Position numbers and translations under genes: made by a program
Notes under the pieces: generated by a model
Databases searched by the model: none
What the model was told of the DNA's origin: nothing
What the model saw: only the letters and a program-made list of their open reading frames with translations
Assembly (NCBI GenBank): GCA_015231775.1
Contig: JADGAY010000017.1
Coordinates: 1-38,400 of the forward strand
Source of the DNA: Magnetococcales bacterium
Lineage (GTDB): Bacteria > Pseudomonadota > Magnetococcia > Magnetococcales > Magnetaquicoccaceae
Reading direction: 5' to 3'
Length of the DNA stretch: 38,400 nucleotides
Shown here: positions 16,600 to 24,234 of the stretch, one piece after another
Layout: each line of letters begins with the position of its first letter
Position numbering within the stretch: the stretch's first letter is position 1

Positions 16600-17109
16600 A
16601 TGCAGACGGATGAACAAATCGATCCACGACGTTATCTGGATTTGGTGCACGCTTTGGCCGAGGGGGGGAATGTGAAGGCGCAGCACAACCTGGGGGCCAT
16701 GTATCTCAAGGGGTTGGGGGTGGAGCGCGATCCGACCCAGGCGATTGCGTGGTTTGCGCGAGCCGCCGAGGGCGGAGATGTGTTCTCCCTGCACAATCTT
16801 GGCACGCTTCATTTGCGCGGTATCGGCGTGGCCAAGGATCCGGAACGGGCGAGTGGTTACTTCAAGCGCGCCGCGCTGCTCGGGGATGCCCGTTCCGCCC
16901 ACTGCCTGGGGGCGCTCTATTACGAGGGGTTGGGGGTGCCGAGGGATCCGGCTCGGGCGATGATCTGGCTGGCGCGGGCCGAACCAGGGGTTCCCGAGGC
17001 GTTTCGCGAGGAGGTTGCCCAGGCTTTGGCGTTGGCCCGTGGCGAGTTGGACGAGGCTGCGCTTGCCTATGTGGAGGCGCGCATTCCCTATCCTGGGGAA
17101 GAGGATTAG
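16600..17109 (+). CDS. Sel1-like repeat protein
   Basis: A 169-residue protein with three Sel1-like (TPR-related) repeats at about residues 23-60, 61-96 and 97-130, with repeated LG-x-[MLY]-x-x-GLGV-x-[RK]DP cores. Such repeats scaffold protein contacts. There is no signal peptide, so it is probably cytoplasmic. The C-terminal helix ends in an acidic tail. The ATG at 16600 has GGGAG about 10 nt upstream. It is the first gene of a tight run: tatD starts 6 bp after its stop. The partner is unknown. Confidence 0.88.
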   Translation: MQTDEQIDPRRYLDLVHALAEGGNVKAQHNLGAMYLKGLGVERDPTQAIAWFARAAEGGDVFSLHNLGTLHLRGIGVAKDPERASGYFKRAALLGDARSAHCLGALYYEGLGVPRDPARAMIWLARAEPGVPEAFREEVAQALALARGELDEAALAYVEARIPYPGEED

Positions 17110-17115
17110 ACACGG

Positions 17116-17877
17116 GTGATCGATACCCATTGCCATCTCGATTTTCCGGTGTTCGATCCGGATCGCGCGGCGGTGTGGGCGCGGGCGCGTGCTGTCGGGG
17201 TGCGGTCGTTGGTGATCCCTGGCGTGCGGTTGGTTGATTTCGAGAAAATCCTGGGTTTGCGTGGTGCCGGGTGTGAGATCGCGTTTGGGTTGCATCCGGT
17301 TTTTTTGGCCGATCACCCCGAGGATGGTCCGGCGCGGCTTGAGGGGTGGTTGAGGCGTGCCGCGCCGTTGGCCGTGGGTGAGATCGGTTTGGATTTTCAG
17401 GTATCCGAGGAGACTCATGCCGCGCAAAGGGTTTTGTTCGAGGCGCAGTTGCGTCTGGCCATGGCGTTTGATCGGCCTGTGTTGTTGCATGTGCGCCGCG
17501 CCCATGATCCGGTGGTGGCGTTGCTCAAGCAGTTGAAATTTCCCTGCGGCGGGATCGTGCATGCCTTCAGTGGCAGCATGGAGCAGGCCAGGGCCTATAT
17601 CCGTCTGGGGTTTTGTCTGGGTATTGGCGGGGTGGTGACCCGTGAGCGGGCCACCCGGGTTCGGCAGGTGGCGGCAGCGGTGGATGAGACGGCGTTGGTG
17701 TTGGAGAGTGATGCGCCGGATCTGCCGCCGGTAAGTCGTTATTGGCAGCGCAACGAACCGGCCTGTCTGGCCGAGGTGGTGGAAACGTTGGCCGGGTTGC
17801 GGGGCGTGGCGGTGGAGGCGTTGATCGCGGCCACGACGCACAACGCGCGGCGGGTCTTGAACTGGCGGGAGGGGTGA
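17116..17877 (+). CDS. TatD family metal-dependent hydrolase
   Basis: A 253-residue TIM-barrel hydrolase of the TatD family (metal-dependent DNase/exonuclease activity in characterised members). Metal ligands are visible: the HxH motif His5/His7 (MIDTHCHLDF), Glu89 (GEIGLDF), His125 (LLHVRRA), His149 (VHAFSGS) and Asp199 (ESDAPDLPP). The length is normal. The start is GTG at 17116, shortly after the sel1 stop, with GAGG upstream. tcdA follows 3 bp after its stop, so the three genes are probably one operon. Which TatD paralogue it is cannot be resolved. Confidence 0.93.
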   Translation: MIDTHCHLDFPVFDPDRAAVWARARAVGVRSLVIPGVRLVDFEKILGLRGAGCEIAFGLHPVFLADHPEDGPARLEGWLRRAAPLAVGEIGLDFQVSEETHAAQRVLFEAQLRLAMAFDRPVLLHVRRAHDPVVALLKQLKFPCGGIVHAFSGSMEQARAYIRLGFCLGIGGVVTRERATRVRQVAAAVDETALVLESDAPDLPPVSRYWQRNEPACLAEVVETLAGLRGVAVEALIAATTHNARRVLNWREG

Positions 17878-17880
17878 GGC

Positions 17881-18609
17881 ATGGAAGCGGGACTGCATAC
17901 GCGCACGGCGATCCTGGTCAAGGAGGAGGGGCTGGCGCGGTTGCGTGGGGCGCATGTGTTGCTGGCCGGCGTGGGCGGCGTGGGGGGATTTGCCGCCGAG
18001 GCGTTGGCGCGGGCCGGGATCGGTCGTATCACCCTGGTGGATCACGACGTGGTGGCCCCGACCGATCTGAACCGTCAGTTGCCGAGCACTCTGGAGACCA
18101 TGGGCGAGAAGAAGGTTGACGTGCTCGGGCGGCGGATTGCTTCCATCAATCCAGAGTGTGTCTTGACCCTGGTGGACTGTTTCATCACGGCGGCGACCAT
18201 TCCGGAGTTGTTGGACGCTCCCCGACCGGACTGGCTGATTGACGCCATTGACAGTCTGAACTCCAAGGTGGGGTTGCTGATCGCGGCCCGTGAGCGTGGC
18301 ATGCGCGTGGCAAGCAGCATGGGGGCTGGGGGGCGGTTGGATCCCACCCGTTTGGTGGTGGGTGATCTGATGGACTCGACCATCTGTCCGTTGGCGCGTG
18401 AGGTGCGGCGGCGGTTGCACCGGCGTGGGCAGGGGCGTGGGATTGTCGCGGTCTGGTCCACGGAGTCGCCCGCCGAACCGTTGCCGCCGGAGCCGACACC
18501 CACCGGGCGACCGCGCGCGGTGAATGGGACGATCAGTTATCTGCCGGCGCTGTTTGGCATGACCTTGGCCGGGGTGGTGATTCAGGGGGTGTTACGGCCT
18601 GGAGTCTGA
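17881..18609 (+). CDS. tcdA: tRNA threonylcarbamoyladenosine dehydratase TcdA
   Basis: A 242-residue E1-like (ThiF/MoeB superfamily) enzyme that cyclises t6A37 to ct6A in ANN-decoding tRNAs using ATP. The nucleotide-binding motif GVGGVG is at 30-35, the acidic turn DHDVV follows strand 2, and the family-typical DLNRQ is at 62-66. PLAREVRRRLHRRG near 195-208 fits TcdA rather than MoeB, and the zinc-binding cysteine pairs of ThiF/MoeB are absent. The ATG at 17881 is 3 bp after the tatD stop. The stop codon lies in the loop of a perfect hairpin (18595-18622). Confidence 0.92.
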   Translation: MEAGLHTRTAILVKEEGLARLRGAHVLLAGVGGVGGFAAEALARAGIGRITLVDHDVVAPTDLNRQLPSTLETMGEKKVDVLGRRIASINPECVLTLVDCFITAATIPELLDAPRPDWLIDAIDSLNSKVGLLIAARERGMRVASSMGAGGRLDPTRLVVGDLMDSTICPLAREVRRRLHRRGQGRGIVAVWSTESPAEPLPPEPTPTGRPRAVNGTISYLPALFGMTLAGVVIQGVLRPGV

Positions 18610-18622
18610 CCATTCCAGGCCG
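18595..18622 (+). terminator. Hairpin over the tcdA stop codon
   Basis: Arms CGGCCTGGA (18595-18603) and TCCAGGCCG (18614-18622) form a perfect 9-bp stem with a 10-nt loop containing the tcdA stop. There is no T-run, so intrinsic termination is doubtful. It may be a Rho-linked or stability element. Confidence 0.45.
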
Positions 18623-18797
18623 TGTCGGTCGATTGAGGCCTCGCAACGCGGAAACAGGATCTCAAACGTAACAACCCCGGAAAACCGTTCAAACGGCCTT
18701 GGCAACGCCAAAAGCGGCCTGGTGATCACGGAGTTGACGGCCTTCTTTCGGGGGACTCAGTGTTGCATGCGGATGCCTCTTGATGGTTATAGCTTGA

Positions 18798-18864
18798 CCG
18801 TCGAACTCCCGAAAGGAGGTCTGCGGTCGGGGGTGAGGGGGCTCCCCCCCTATCATGTAAGTTA
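18798..18864 (+). repeat. 68-bp double-hairpin repeat, copy 2
   Basis: It matches the family: CCGTCGAACTCCCGAAAGG, then AGGTCTGCGG, a G-rich block and a C-run, and the tail TATCATGTAAGTTA. It lies between convergent tcdA and the sugar dehydrogenase. Its last three bases (tta, 18862-18864) are the dehydrogenase stop codon on the minus strand. Confidence 0.8.
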
Positions 18865-20157
18865 CAGGCGGAATACCGTGAATCCGGCATCCGCTGCATC
18901 ATGGCGGTTGTAAAGAGCTTTCACATCGGCCAGAACGGGCTTCTCACAGCGACACAATGTTCGGAGTTGATGAGGCGTCATGGATCGGAATTGATCATGT
19001 CCCACAGCTACGATCAAGGAATCCACCGTGGGTAGGGGATCGATCGGTCCGAGGTGAATGCCGTATTCATGCATGACCTCATCCGGGTTGGCCCAGGGAT
19101 CGATCACGATTACGTTAGTCCCCCAAAGTTGCAGTTCCTTTACCAGATCAGCCACTTTGCTGTTGCGGATATCTGGACAGTTCTCCTTGAATGTGATGCC
19201 CAAAACAGCCACGGTGCTTCGTGCCACATCGATACCATTCTTCAGCATCAGCCGAATGACATTGCGTGCCACATAGCGAGACATATTGTCGTTGATGCGC
19301 CGTCCAGACAGAATGACTTGGGGATGGTAACCGAGTTGTTCGGCCTTGTGTGTCAGATAGTAAGGATCCACCCCGATACAGTGTCCCCCAACCATCCCCG
19401 GTCGAAATGGAAGAAAGTTCCATTTGCTACCCGCTGCTTCAAGTACTTCAATGGTGTCGATGTTCATTCGGTCGAATATTATCGACAACTCATTGACAAA
19501 GGCAATGTTCAGATCGCGCTGACTGTTCTCGATCACCTTGGCGGCTTCCGCGACCTTAAGACTGCTGGCTTTCCAGGTGCCTGCTTTGATGATGCTCTGA
19601 TAGAGTTGATCGATTATTTCGGCCACTTCCCGCGTGCTGCCGCTGGTGATTTTCTTAATAGTGGTCAGTGTGTTGACCTTGTCCCCCGGATTGAGGCGTT
19701 CTGGGCTGTAACCACAGAAGAACCCTTCGTTATATAAAAGCCCTGAATGCTTTTCGAGGATGGGCACGCACACTTCTTCGGTGCATCCTGGGTATACCGT
19801 CGATTCGTAAATCACGATGGCCCCGACCTTCATGACTTTTCCAACAGTTTCACTGGCTTTGATGATAGATGTCAGATCAGGTCTGTTGGCGGCGTCGATG
19901 GGCGTTGGAACCGTGATTATGAAGATCCCGCACGCTTCCAGCTTGGATCGGTCGCTGCTGTATTCGATTTGAGTTGCCGTGCTCAAATCCTCGGGCGTTA
20001 CTTCCAGGGTGCTGTCTTTGCCAGAGCGTAGCTCGGCAATGCGGGCATCGTTGATGTCGAAACCAAGCACGGGTCGCACTTTGCCAAATTCAACAGCAAG
20101 AGGCAATCCTACATAACCAAGACCAATTACTGCAATTTTTTCATTCAATAGATTCAT
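18862..20157 (-). CDS. Nucleotide-sugar dehydrogenase, UDP-N-acetyl-hexosamine 6-dehydrogenase type
   Basis: A 431-residue NAD-dependent dehydrogenase of the UDP-glucose/GDP-mannose dehydrogenase family. The NAD motif GLGYVGLP is at 12-19, TVPTP at 82-86, EST at 118-120, the catalytic-core KVAEAAKVIEN at 201-211, and the catalytic Cys260 in GGHCIGVDPYYL. It most resembles the WbpA/WbpO/TviB group, which oxidises UDP-GlcNAc or UDP-GalNAc to uronic acids for surface polysaccharide; UDP-glucose as substrate cannot be excluded. The ATG at 20157 is preceded by AAGG. G+C and codon use are clearly lower and more relaxed than in its neighbours, suggesting acquisition by transfer. It stands alone with no glycosyltransferases nearby. 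Confidence 0.9.
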   Translation of the reverse strand: MNLLNEKIAVIGLGYVGLPLAVEFGKVRPVLGFDINDARIAELRSGKDSTLEVTPEDLSTATQIEYSSDRSKLEACGIFIITVPTPIDAANRPDLTSIIKASETVGKVMKVGAIVIYESTVYPGCTEEVCVPILEKHSGLLYNEGFFCGYSPERLNPGDKVNTLTTIKKITSGSTREVAEIIDQLYQSIIKAGTWKASSLKVAEAAKVIENSQRDLNIAFVNELSIIFDRMNIDTIEVLEAAGSKWNFLPFRPGMVGGHCIGVDPYYLTHKAEQLGYHPQVILSGRRINDNMSRYVARNVIRLMLKNGIDVARSTVAVLGITFKENCPDIRNSKVADLVKELQLWGTNVIVIDPWANPDEVMHEYGIHLGPIDPLPTVDSLIVAVGHDQFRSMTPHQLRTLCRCEKPVLADVKALYNRHDAADAGFTVFRL

Positions 20158-20221
20158 TTTTTCAAAGCCTTATATTGATCGACTTTTGAGGTTCGATTTT
20201 TACGTGTAAAAGCTAACAATA

Positions 20222-20250
20222 TCTATAACATAAAAATTATCGGAACTCAA
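20222..20250 (-). promoter_or_regulatory. Candidate promoter of the sugar dehydrogenase
   Basis: On the minus strand TTGAGT (20250-20245), a 17-bp spacer and TATAGA (20227-20222) each match the sigma-70 hexamers at 4 of 6 positions. The leader would be about 60 nt. The surrounding sequence is very AT-rich. Confidence 0.45.
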
Positions 20251-20890
20251 CCATAAAATCAGGTGAATTCCTATTTCATGGATTCTTGGGGATGTTTTTA
20301 CTTGTATTCATGCTTTTTTGTGGATGTTTCCCCAGTGACGTAACTTAAAATAATGGTATGTATTTTTTTTAAGAATCACGCTCCCTCCCTTTTTCGCGGT
20401 CATGACAGCGAGCTAAAGCATGTTGCCATTGAAGCAAATTTTTATCAAATGTCAAGCGGCAGGTAAAATGGACCCGCTTGAGAGCCGAAAAATTCCCGCT
20501 CATGAGCAGGCTGCTTGAGGGATGTGCGACAAAGTTCTGGATTTCATCAGGCCGGAACACCGTTTGGCAGTCGGTCGTGGTCACCCAATGAGGATCGCGT
20601 AGGGAGGTCCGTGGTGCACGGCAGACGCGCTCCGGAAGGCTTCTTTGCGTTTGTTTGAGCGTTGTCTTTGGCGTGAGTGGGGAGAACCTTCTTGGGTGTG
20701 GTTGAGTCTGCGAGGGTTTAATCCCAGATCCGGCAGTTTCGGGCAATCATCTGTGGCAACCTCTTGATCCATCAGGTAAATCGGAAGAAAGCCTCATTAC
20801 CAATAACGGAACTTCGGTTTCTTGCGATGCACGATAGGAACCAATAGGTTAGCTCATGCAATCACCCGCCACTGATGGATCTGGGATAAT
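20251..20890. other. Non-coding or decayed stretch
   Basis: This 640-bp stretch has lower G+C than the flanking gene blocks and only short frames without a recognisable domain or start site. A 125-codon minus-strand frame (20369-20746) is basic, low in hydrophobic periodicity and not convincing. The region may be a relic of a transferred gene or element. It contains a motif shared with 11201-11245 (see findings). Confidence 0.4.
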
Positions 20891-20956
20891 AAACTTGCAT
20901 GATGGGGGGAGAACCCCATCCCCCCAAGCGTGGACCTCCCTTCGGGAGTTCCACGG
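20891..20956 (-). repeat. 68-bp double-hairpin repeat, copy 3
   Basis: Minus-orientation copy: the first hairpin lies at 20928-20956 (forward strand CGTGGACCTCCCTTCGGGAG onward) and the GGGG-TTCT-CCCC region at 20904-20925, with tail ATCATGCAAGTTT. It begins just 1 bp beyond the T-tract of the dsrL terminator, in the direction of dsrL transcription. Confidence 0.85.
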
Positions 20957-20957
20957 T

Positions 20958-20989
20958 AAAAAAGAGCGATCCGGTTGCCCGGATCGCTC
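20958..20989 (-). terminator. Intrinsic terminator of the dsr operon
   Basis: A perfect 11-bp stem (GAGCGATCCGG at 20964-20974 with its complement at 20979-20989), a 4-nt loop and a six-base T-tract on the minus strand (20963-20958). It ends the transcript 42 bp after the dsrL stop. Confidence 0.93.
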
Positions 20990-21031
20990 CCTTTTGCTCA
21001 TCAATCGCCGACTATCCCAGGCAGACGAAAA

Positions 21032-22918
21032 TTACAACCCCATGCCCATCTGGATGTACCCGCACGGACAGGCCATGTGACACACATGACAGCCGTTGCA
21101 GCGGGTGTAGTCGGTGTGCATCACCTTGCCCTTGGGCCGCGCGTGATCCTTGGAGATCGCCTCGCGGGGGCAGAAGATGCGGCACTGATCGCACGCGAAA
21201 CACAAACCACAGCTCATGCACCGCTTCGCCTCGGCCAACGCCTGCTCCGTGGTGATGGTCTGGGTGGTCTCGACGAACCCCTTGATCGCCTCCTCCACCG
21301 GCAGCGAAACCTCTTCGTTGCGCGGAGCCGGCTTGTAGAAGGCCAGACGCATCTGATCGGTCTTGATCGGCTTGCCTTTGGAGGGAAGCTGATACGGCGA
21401 GCCGCCCTTCAGGAAACCGTCGATGGCACGGGCCGCAACGCGACCATGACCCACCGAACGGGTGGAGATCCCCAGACCCAGCACGTCACCGCCGGCGAAC
21501 ACCTTCGGATCCTTGGTCTGATGGATATTGTTGGCCGAAATCCAGCCCCACTTGTTGGCGAATTCGGTCATCCCCTCTTCCAGTTCCGGCACCTGCCCGA
21601 TACCCATGATCAGGGTATCGCACGGCACCGAGAACTCGGAACCGGCCACCGGCACCGGGCTGCGACGACCGGAAGCGTCCGGGGCGCCCAGCTCCATGCG
21701 CACGCACTTGATCGCCACCACGCGACCGCCCTGGGTCTCCAGGCCGACCGGGGTGGAGAGCAGCTTGAACTCGATTCCCTCGTGCTCCGCCTCGACCACA
21801 TCCTTGGCGATGGCCGGCATCTCGTCCTTGGTGCGACGATAGAGCAGGGTCACCTTGGAGTACTTCGAAACCCGACGCACGATGCGCGCCGAATCCATCG
21901 CGGTTTTTTCGGTGGAGAGGGTGTTCTCCTGCTCGCGGGCCACGTTGTCCAGGGCCTGACGGGCCTTCTCATAAGCCTCGTCGTTGCCAGCCTCTTCGGC
22001 CTCGTCCATCTCGGCCTGCAAACGCAACGACACGCGGGCGGCGTCCATGGCGCTGTCGCCACCACCCACCACCACCACCTGCGAGCCGATCTCCACCTTG
22101 GCCCCGGTGTTCACCCGGTTGAGGAAACTGGCGGCGGTGAAGACGTTGGCGGAGTTCTCCCCCTCCAGGTTCATCACGCTACCCTTGTGGGCGCCGAGAG
22201 CCAGGAAGACGGCGTTGAATTGCTCTTTCAACTCCTGGAAAGAGATATCCCGCCCGATGCGGACGTTGCACTTCAACACAACGCCCAGATCGAGAATGTT
22301 CTGGATCTCCCCGTCCAACACCGCCGGCGGCAGACGGTAGTCCGGAATGCCATAACGCAGCATGCCGCCCGCCTTCTCGAACGCTTCGTACAGGGTCACG
22401 TCGTAACCGCGACGGGCCAACTGATAGGCGCACGACAGACCCGCCGGCCCGGAGCCGACAACGGCCACGGATTGGTTCTTCCGCTCCTGGGTCAACATGG
22501 TCAGCTTGAGCTTGCGACGGAGACCATGATCCCCGACATAGCGCTCCATGTTGTTGATCGCCACCGAACCGTCCGTCAACTCCTTGCGGTTGCAACCCTT
22601 CTCGCACGGATGCGGGCAGATGCGACCATGGGTGGCCGGCATCGGATTGGTGTCGGTCAGACGATACCAGGCCTGATCCAAAGCCTCTTCCAGCGAGATC
22701 TTGGATTTTTCCGCCTGGGCAATCGTGGTCAGATAACCGCGAATATCCTCGCTGCTGGGACAGGCATCCCGGCAGGGAGGCAGACGCTGCACATAGGTCG
22801 GGCACTTCCAACTGCTGCCGTTGCGGACGACGATCTCTTCCGCGACCCCCTTGTCCAACGTGGGCTCGAGGTCAGCCCTGGTGAACTCCTCGTTTAAAAT
22901 CGTGGTGGATAAACCCAT
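21032..22918 (-). CDS. dsrL: DsrL, NAD(P)H-linked iron-sulfur flavoprotein of the reverse Dsr pathway
   Basis: A 628-residue GltD-like oxidoreductase with ferredoxin domains. DsrL links the rDsrAB sulfite reductase to NAD(P)H in sulfur oxidisers. The N-terminal Fe-S cysteines are in LPPCRDACP (47-54) and RICPHPCEKGC (99-109). The FAD motif GSGPAG is at 155-160, the NAD(P)-binding motif GGGDSA at 285-290, and MGIGQVPE is near 438. The C-terminal cluster cysteines are CMSCGLCFACDQCRIFCP (567-584) and CNGCHVCHMACPC (607-619). A charged, helical stretch of about 40 residues (about 300-340) interrupts the NAD(P)-binding domain relative to plain GltD. The ATG at 22918 has GAGGGG upstream. It lies downstream of dsrB and is followed by a terminator. 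Confidence 0.93.
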   Translation of the reverse strand: MGLSTTILNEEFTRADLEPTLDKGVAEEIVVRNGSSWKCPTYVQRLPPCRDACPSSEDIRGYLTTIAQAEKSKISLEEALDQAWYRLTDTNPMPATHGRICPHPCEKGCNRKELTDGSVAINNMERYVGDHGLRRKLKLTMLTQERKNQSVAVVGSGPAGLSCAYQLARRGYDVTLYEAFEKAGGMLRYGIPDYRLPPAVLDGEIQNILDLGVVLKCNVRIGRDISFQELKEQFNAVFLALGAHKGSVMNLEGENSANVFTAASFLNRVNTGAKVEIGSQVVVVGGGDSAMDAARVSLRLQAEMDEAEEAGNDEAYEKARQALDNVAREQENTLSTEKTAMDSARIVRRVSKYSKVTLLYRRTKDEMPAIAKDVVEAEHEGIEFKLLSTPVGLETQGGRVVAIKCVRMELGAPDASGRRSPVPVAGSEFSVPCDTLIMGIGQVPELEEGMTEFANKWGWISANNIHQTKDPKVFAGGDVLGLGISTRSVGHGRVAARAIDGFLKGGSPYQLPSKGKPIKTDQMRLAFYKPAPRNEEVSLPVEEAIKGFVETTQTITTEQALAEAKRCMSCGLCFACDQCRIFCPREAISKDHARPKGKVMHTDYTRCNGCHVCHMACPCGYIQMGMGL

Positions 22919-22994
22919 CTGTCAGGTCCCCTCGAAGCGTGAGAGAGAAAACTTTGCGAACTTGCGGGATGGAGGTGATGAATCTCGCCTCCAC

Positions 22995-23022
22995 CCGTGG
23001 CCCCCCTCGCGGAAGGCCACGG
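22995..23022 (-). other. Hairpin in the dsrB-dsrL gap
   Basis: Arms CCGTGGCC (22995-23002) and GGCCACGG (23015-23022) are perfect, with a 12-nt loop. It sits in the 124-bp gap between dsrB and dsrL and has no T-run. It could be an mRNA processing or stability site that sets the DsrB:DsrL ratio. Its outer CCGTGG/CCACGG arms resemble the first hairpin of the repeat family, which may be chance. Confidence 0.5.
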
Positions 23023-23042
23023 CCAGAGTCCTCATTTTTCCG

Positions 23043-24116
23043 TCACAGGCGGACCATGGCGGAACGGTTCAGATTGGACAGGGCTTCCGGGCCGTCGTCG
23101 ATGTGATAACGGGTGAAGGGGAAGCCGGTCTTTTCGAAGAACCGCTGCCAACCAATACGATCGATCCACTCGCCAACCCGCTCCCAGGGCTTGGCGCTCT
23201 CCTTGTAGGCCGACAGGATGCGACGCACCGCCTCGCCCACTTCGGGCCAGCGCGGCGGATTGTTCGGCAGACCCCACACCGCCAGCTTCATGAAGGTCGG
23301 CGGGGTACGGGCATTGGAGACCTTGCCGCCCACCCAGATCGACAACGTGTCGGTCTCGGAGTCGCGGATCTCCATGCTCGGGCATTGACCGTGGCAGGCG
23401 CCGCAGTACATGCACTTTTCATTCACCACTTCGACGGTCTCCATGCCGTTGACCACGGCGGGACGGATCGCCGCCGCCGGGCAGATCGCCACCACCTTCG
23501 GCAGTTCGCAGATCTGCATGTTGGCGTGGTTGATGCGCGGTGGATGATGGTGCTGCACGATGATGGCGATGTCGCCGTGGCTGGCGCAGTTGATCTGGCA
23601 GCACGACGAGGAGATGTGCACGCGGTTGGGCAGGGTTTCGTTCTTGAACTCGTCGATCAACTCGTCCATCAACGCCTTCACCGAACCGGCGGCGTCGCTT
23701 CCCGGCAGGTTGCAGTGCAGCCAGCCCTGGGTGTGGGAGATGTTGGAAACCGACGGACCCGTGCCGCCCAGCGGCCAGCCCAGGCTGTTTTCCACCGCGT
23801 TGACCAGACCATCCAGGTCATTTTTGTCGCCGCACAGGAACTCGACGTTGGAACGGGAGGTGAAACGCAGGAAACCCTGACAATACTTGTCGGCGATGTC
23901 GCACACCTTGCGCACCGTGTCGGCGCTCATGGTGCGCGGCGAACCGGCGCGAACCGAATAGAGCTTGTCCCCGCTCTTGGCGGTGTGCACCAGCACGCCG
24001 GGACGCAGACGATCATGGGATTCCCACGCGCCATAGTTCTTGGCCATGAGGGGGTGGAGCAGCTTGGTGTAATCGGGCGCGCCCTGGTCACGGGGAGCCA
24101 ATGGTTTGTTACTCAT
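23043..24116 (-). CDS. dsrB: Dissimilatory sulfite reductase beta subunit, reverse type
   Basis: The 357-residue beta subunit of the siroheme sulfite reductase. In sulfur oxidisers it works in reverse, producing sulfite in the cytoplasm. Coupled siroheme/[4Fe-4S] cysteines include Cys135 (GWLHCNLPG) and SSCCQINCASHGD (Cys173-x3-Cys177). A ferredoxin insert has VVAICPAAAI (Cys212) and CMYCGACHGQCP (Cys235, 238, 241 and 245). The length is typical. The ATG at 24116 has AAAGG 7 nt upstream. It follows dsrA after a 118-bp gap and precedes dsrL. The reverse type is inferred from association with dsrL rather than dsrD. Confidence 0.96.
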   Translation of the reverse strand: MSNKPLAPRDQGAPDYTKLLHPLMAKNYGAWESHDRLRPGVLVHTAKSGDKLYSVRAGSPRTMSADTVRKVCDIADKYCQGFLRFTSRSNVEFLCGDKNDLDGLVNAVENSLGWPLGGTGPSVSNISHTQGWLHCNLPGSDAAGSVKALMDELIDEFKNETLPNRVHISSSCCQINCASHGDIAIIVQHHHPPRINHANMQICELPKVVAICPAAAIRPAVVNGMETVEVVNEKCMYCGACHGQCPSMEIRDSETDTLSIWVGGKVSNARTPPTFMKLAVWGLPNNPPRWPEVGEAVRRILSAYKESAKPWERVGEWIDRIGWQRFFEKTGFPFTRYHIDDGPEALSNLNRSAMVRL

Positions 24117-24234
24117 ATGGAAACCTTTCCTCTCGCTAAAAGGAGTTCACGTTCGTTCTGGTTGGAAGGGATTCCCGGCGCGCGGCGGATCAAGCCCGAG
24201 GCGATCCGGCGCGTGGGAAACCCATCAAAGCGTG

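Noticed and set aside
12595-18420. Long minus-strand open frames opposite the acetyltransferase/thiO and sel1/tatD/tcdA genes
   Set aside because: They have no start context and Pro/His/Arg/Gln-rich text without domains, and they cover genes with complete catalytic motifs on the plus strand.
20369-20746. Possible decayed transposase or small gene on the minus strand
   Set aside because: The 125-codon frame has no transposase motif, no inverted terminal repeats and no ribosome-binding site, so I could not support it.
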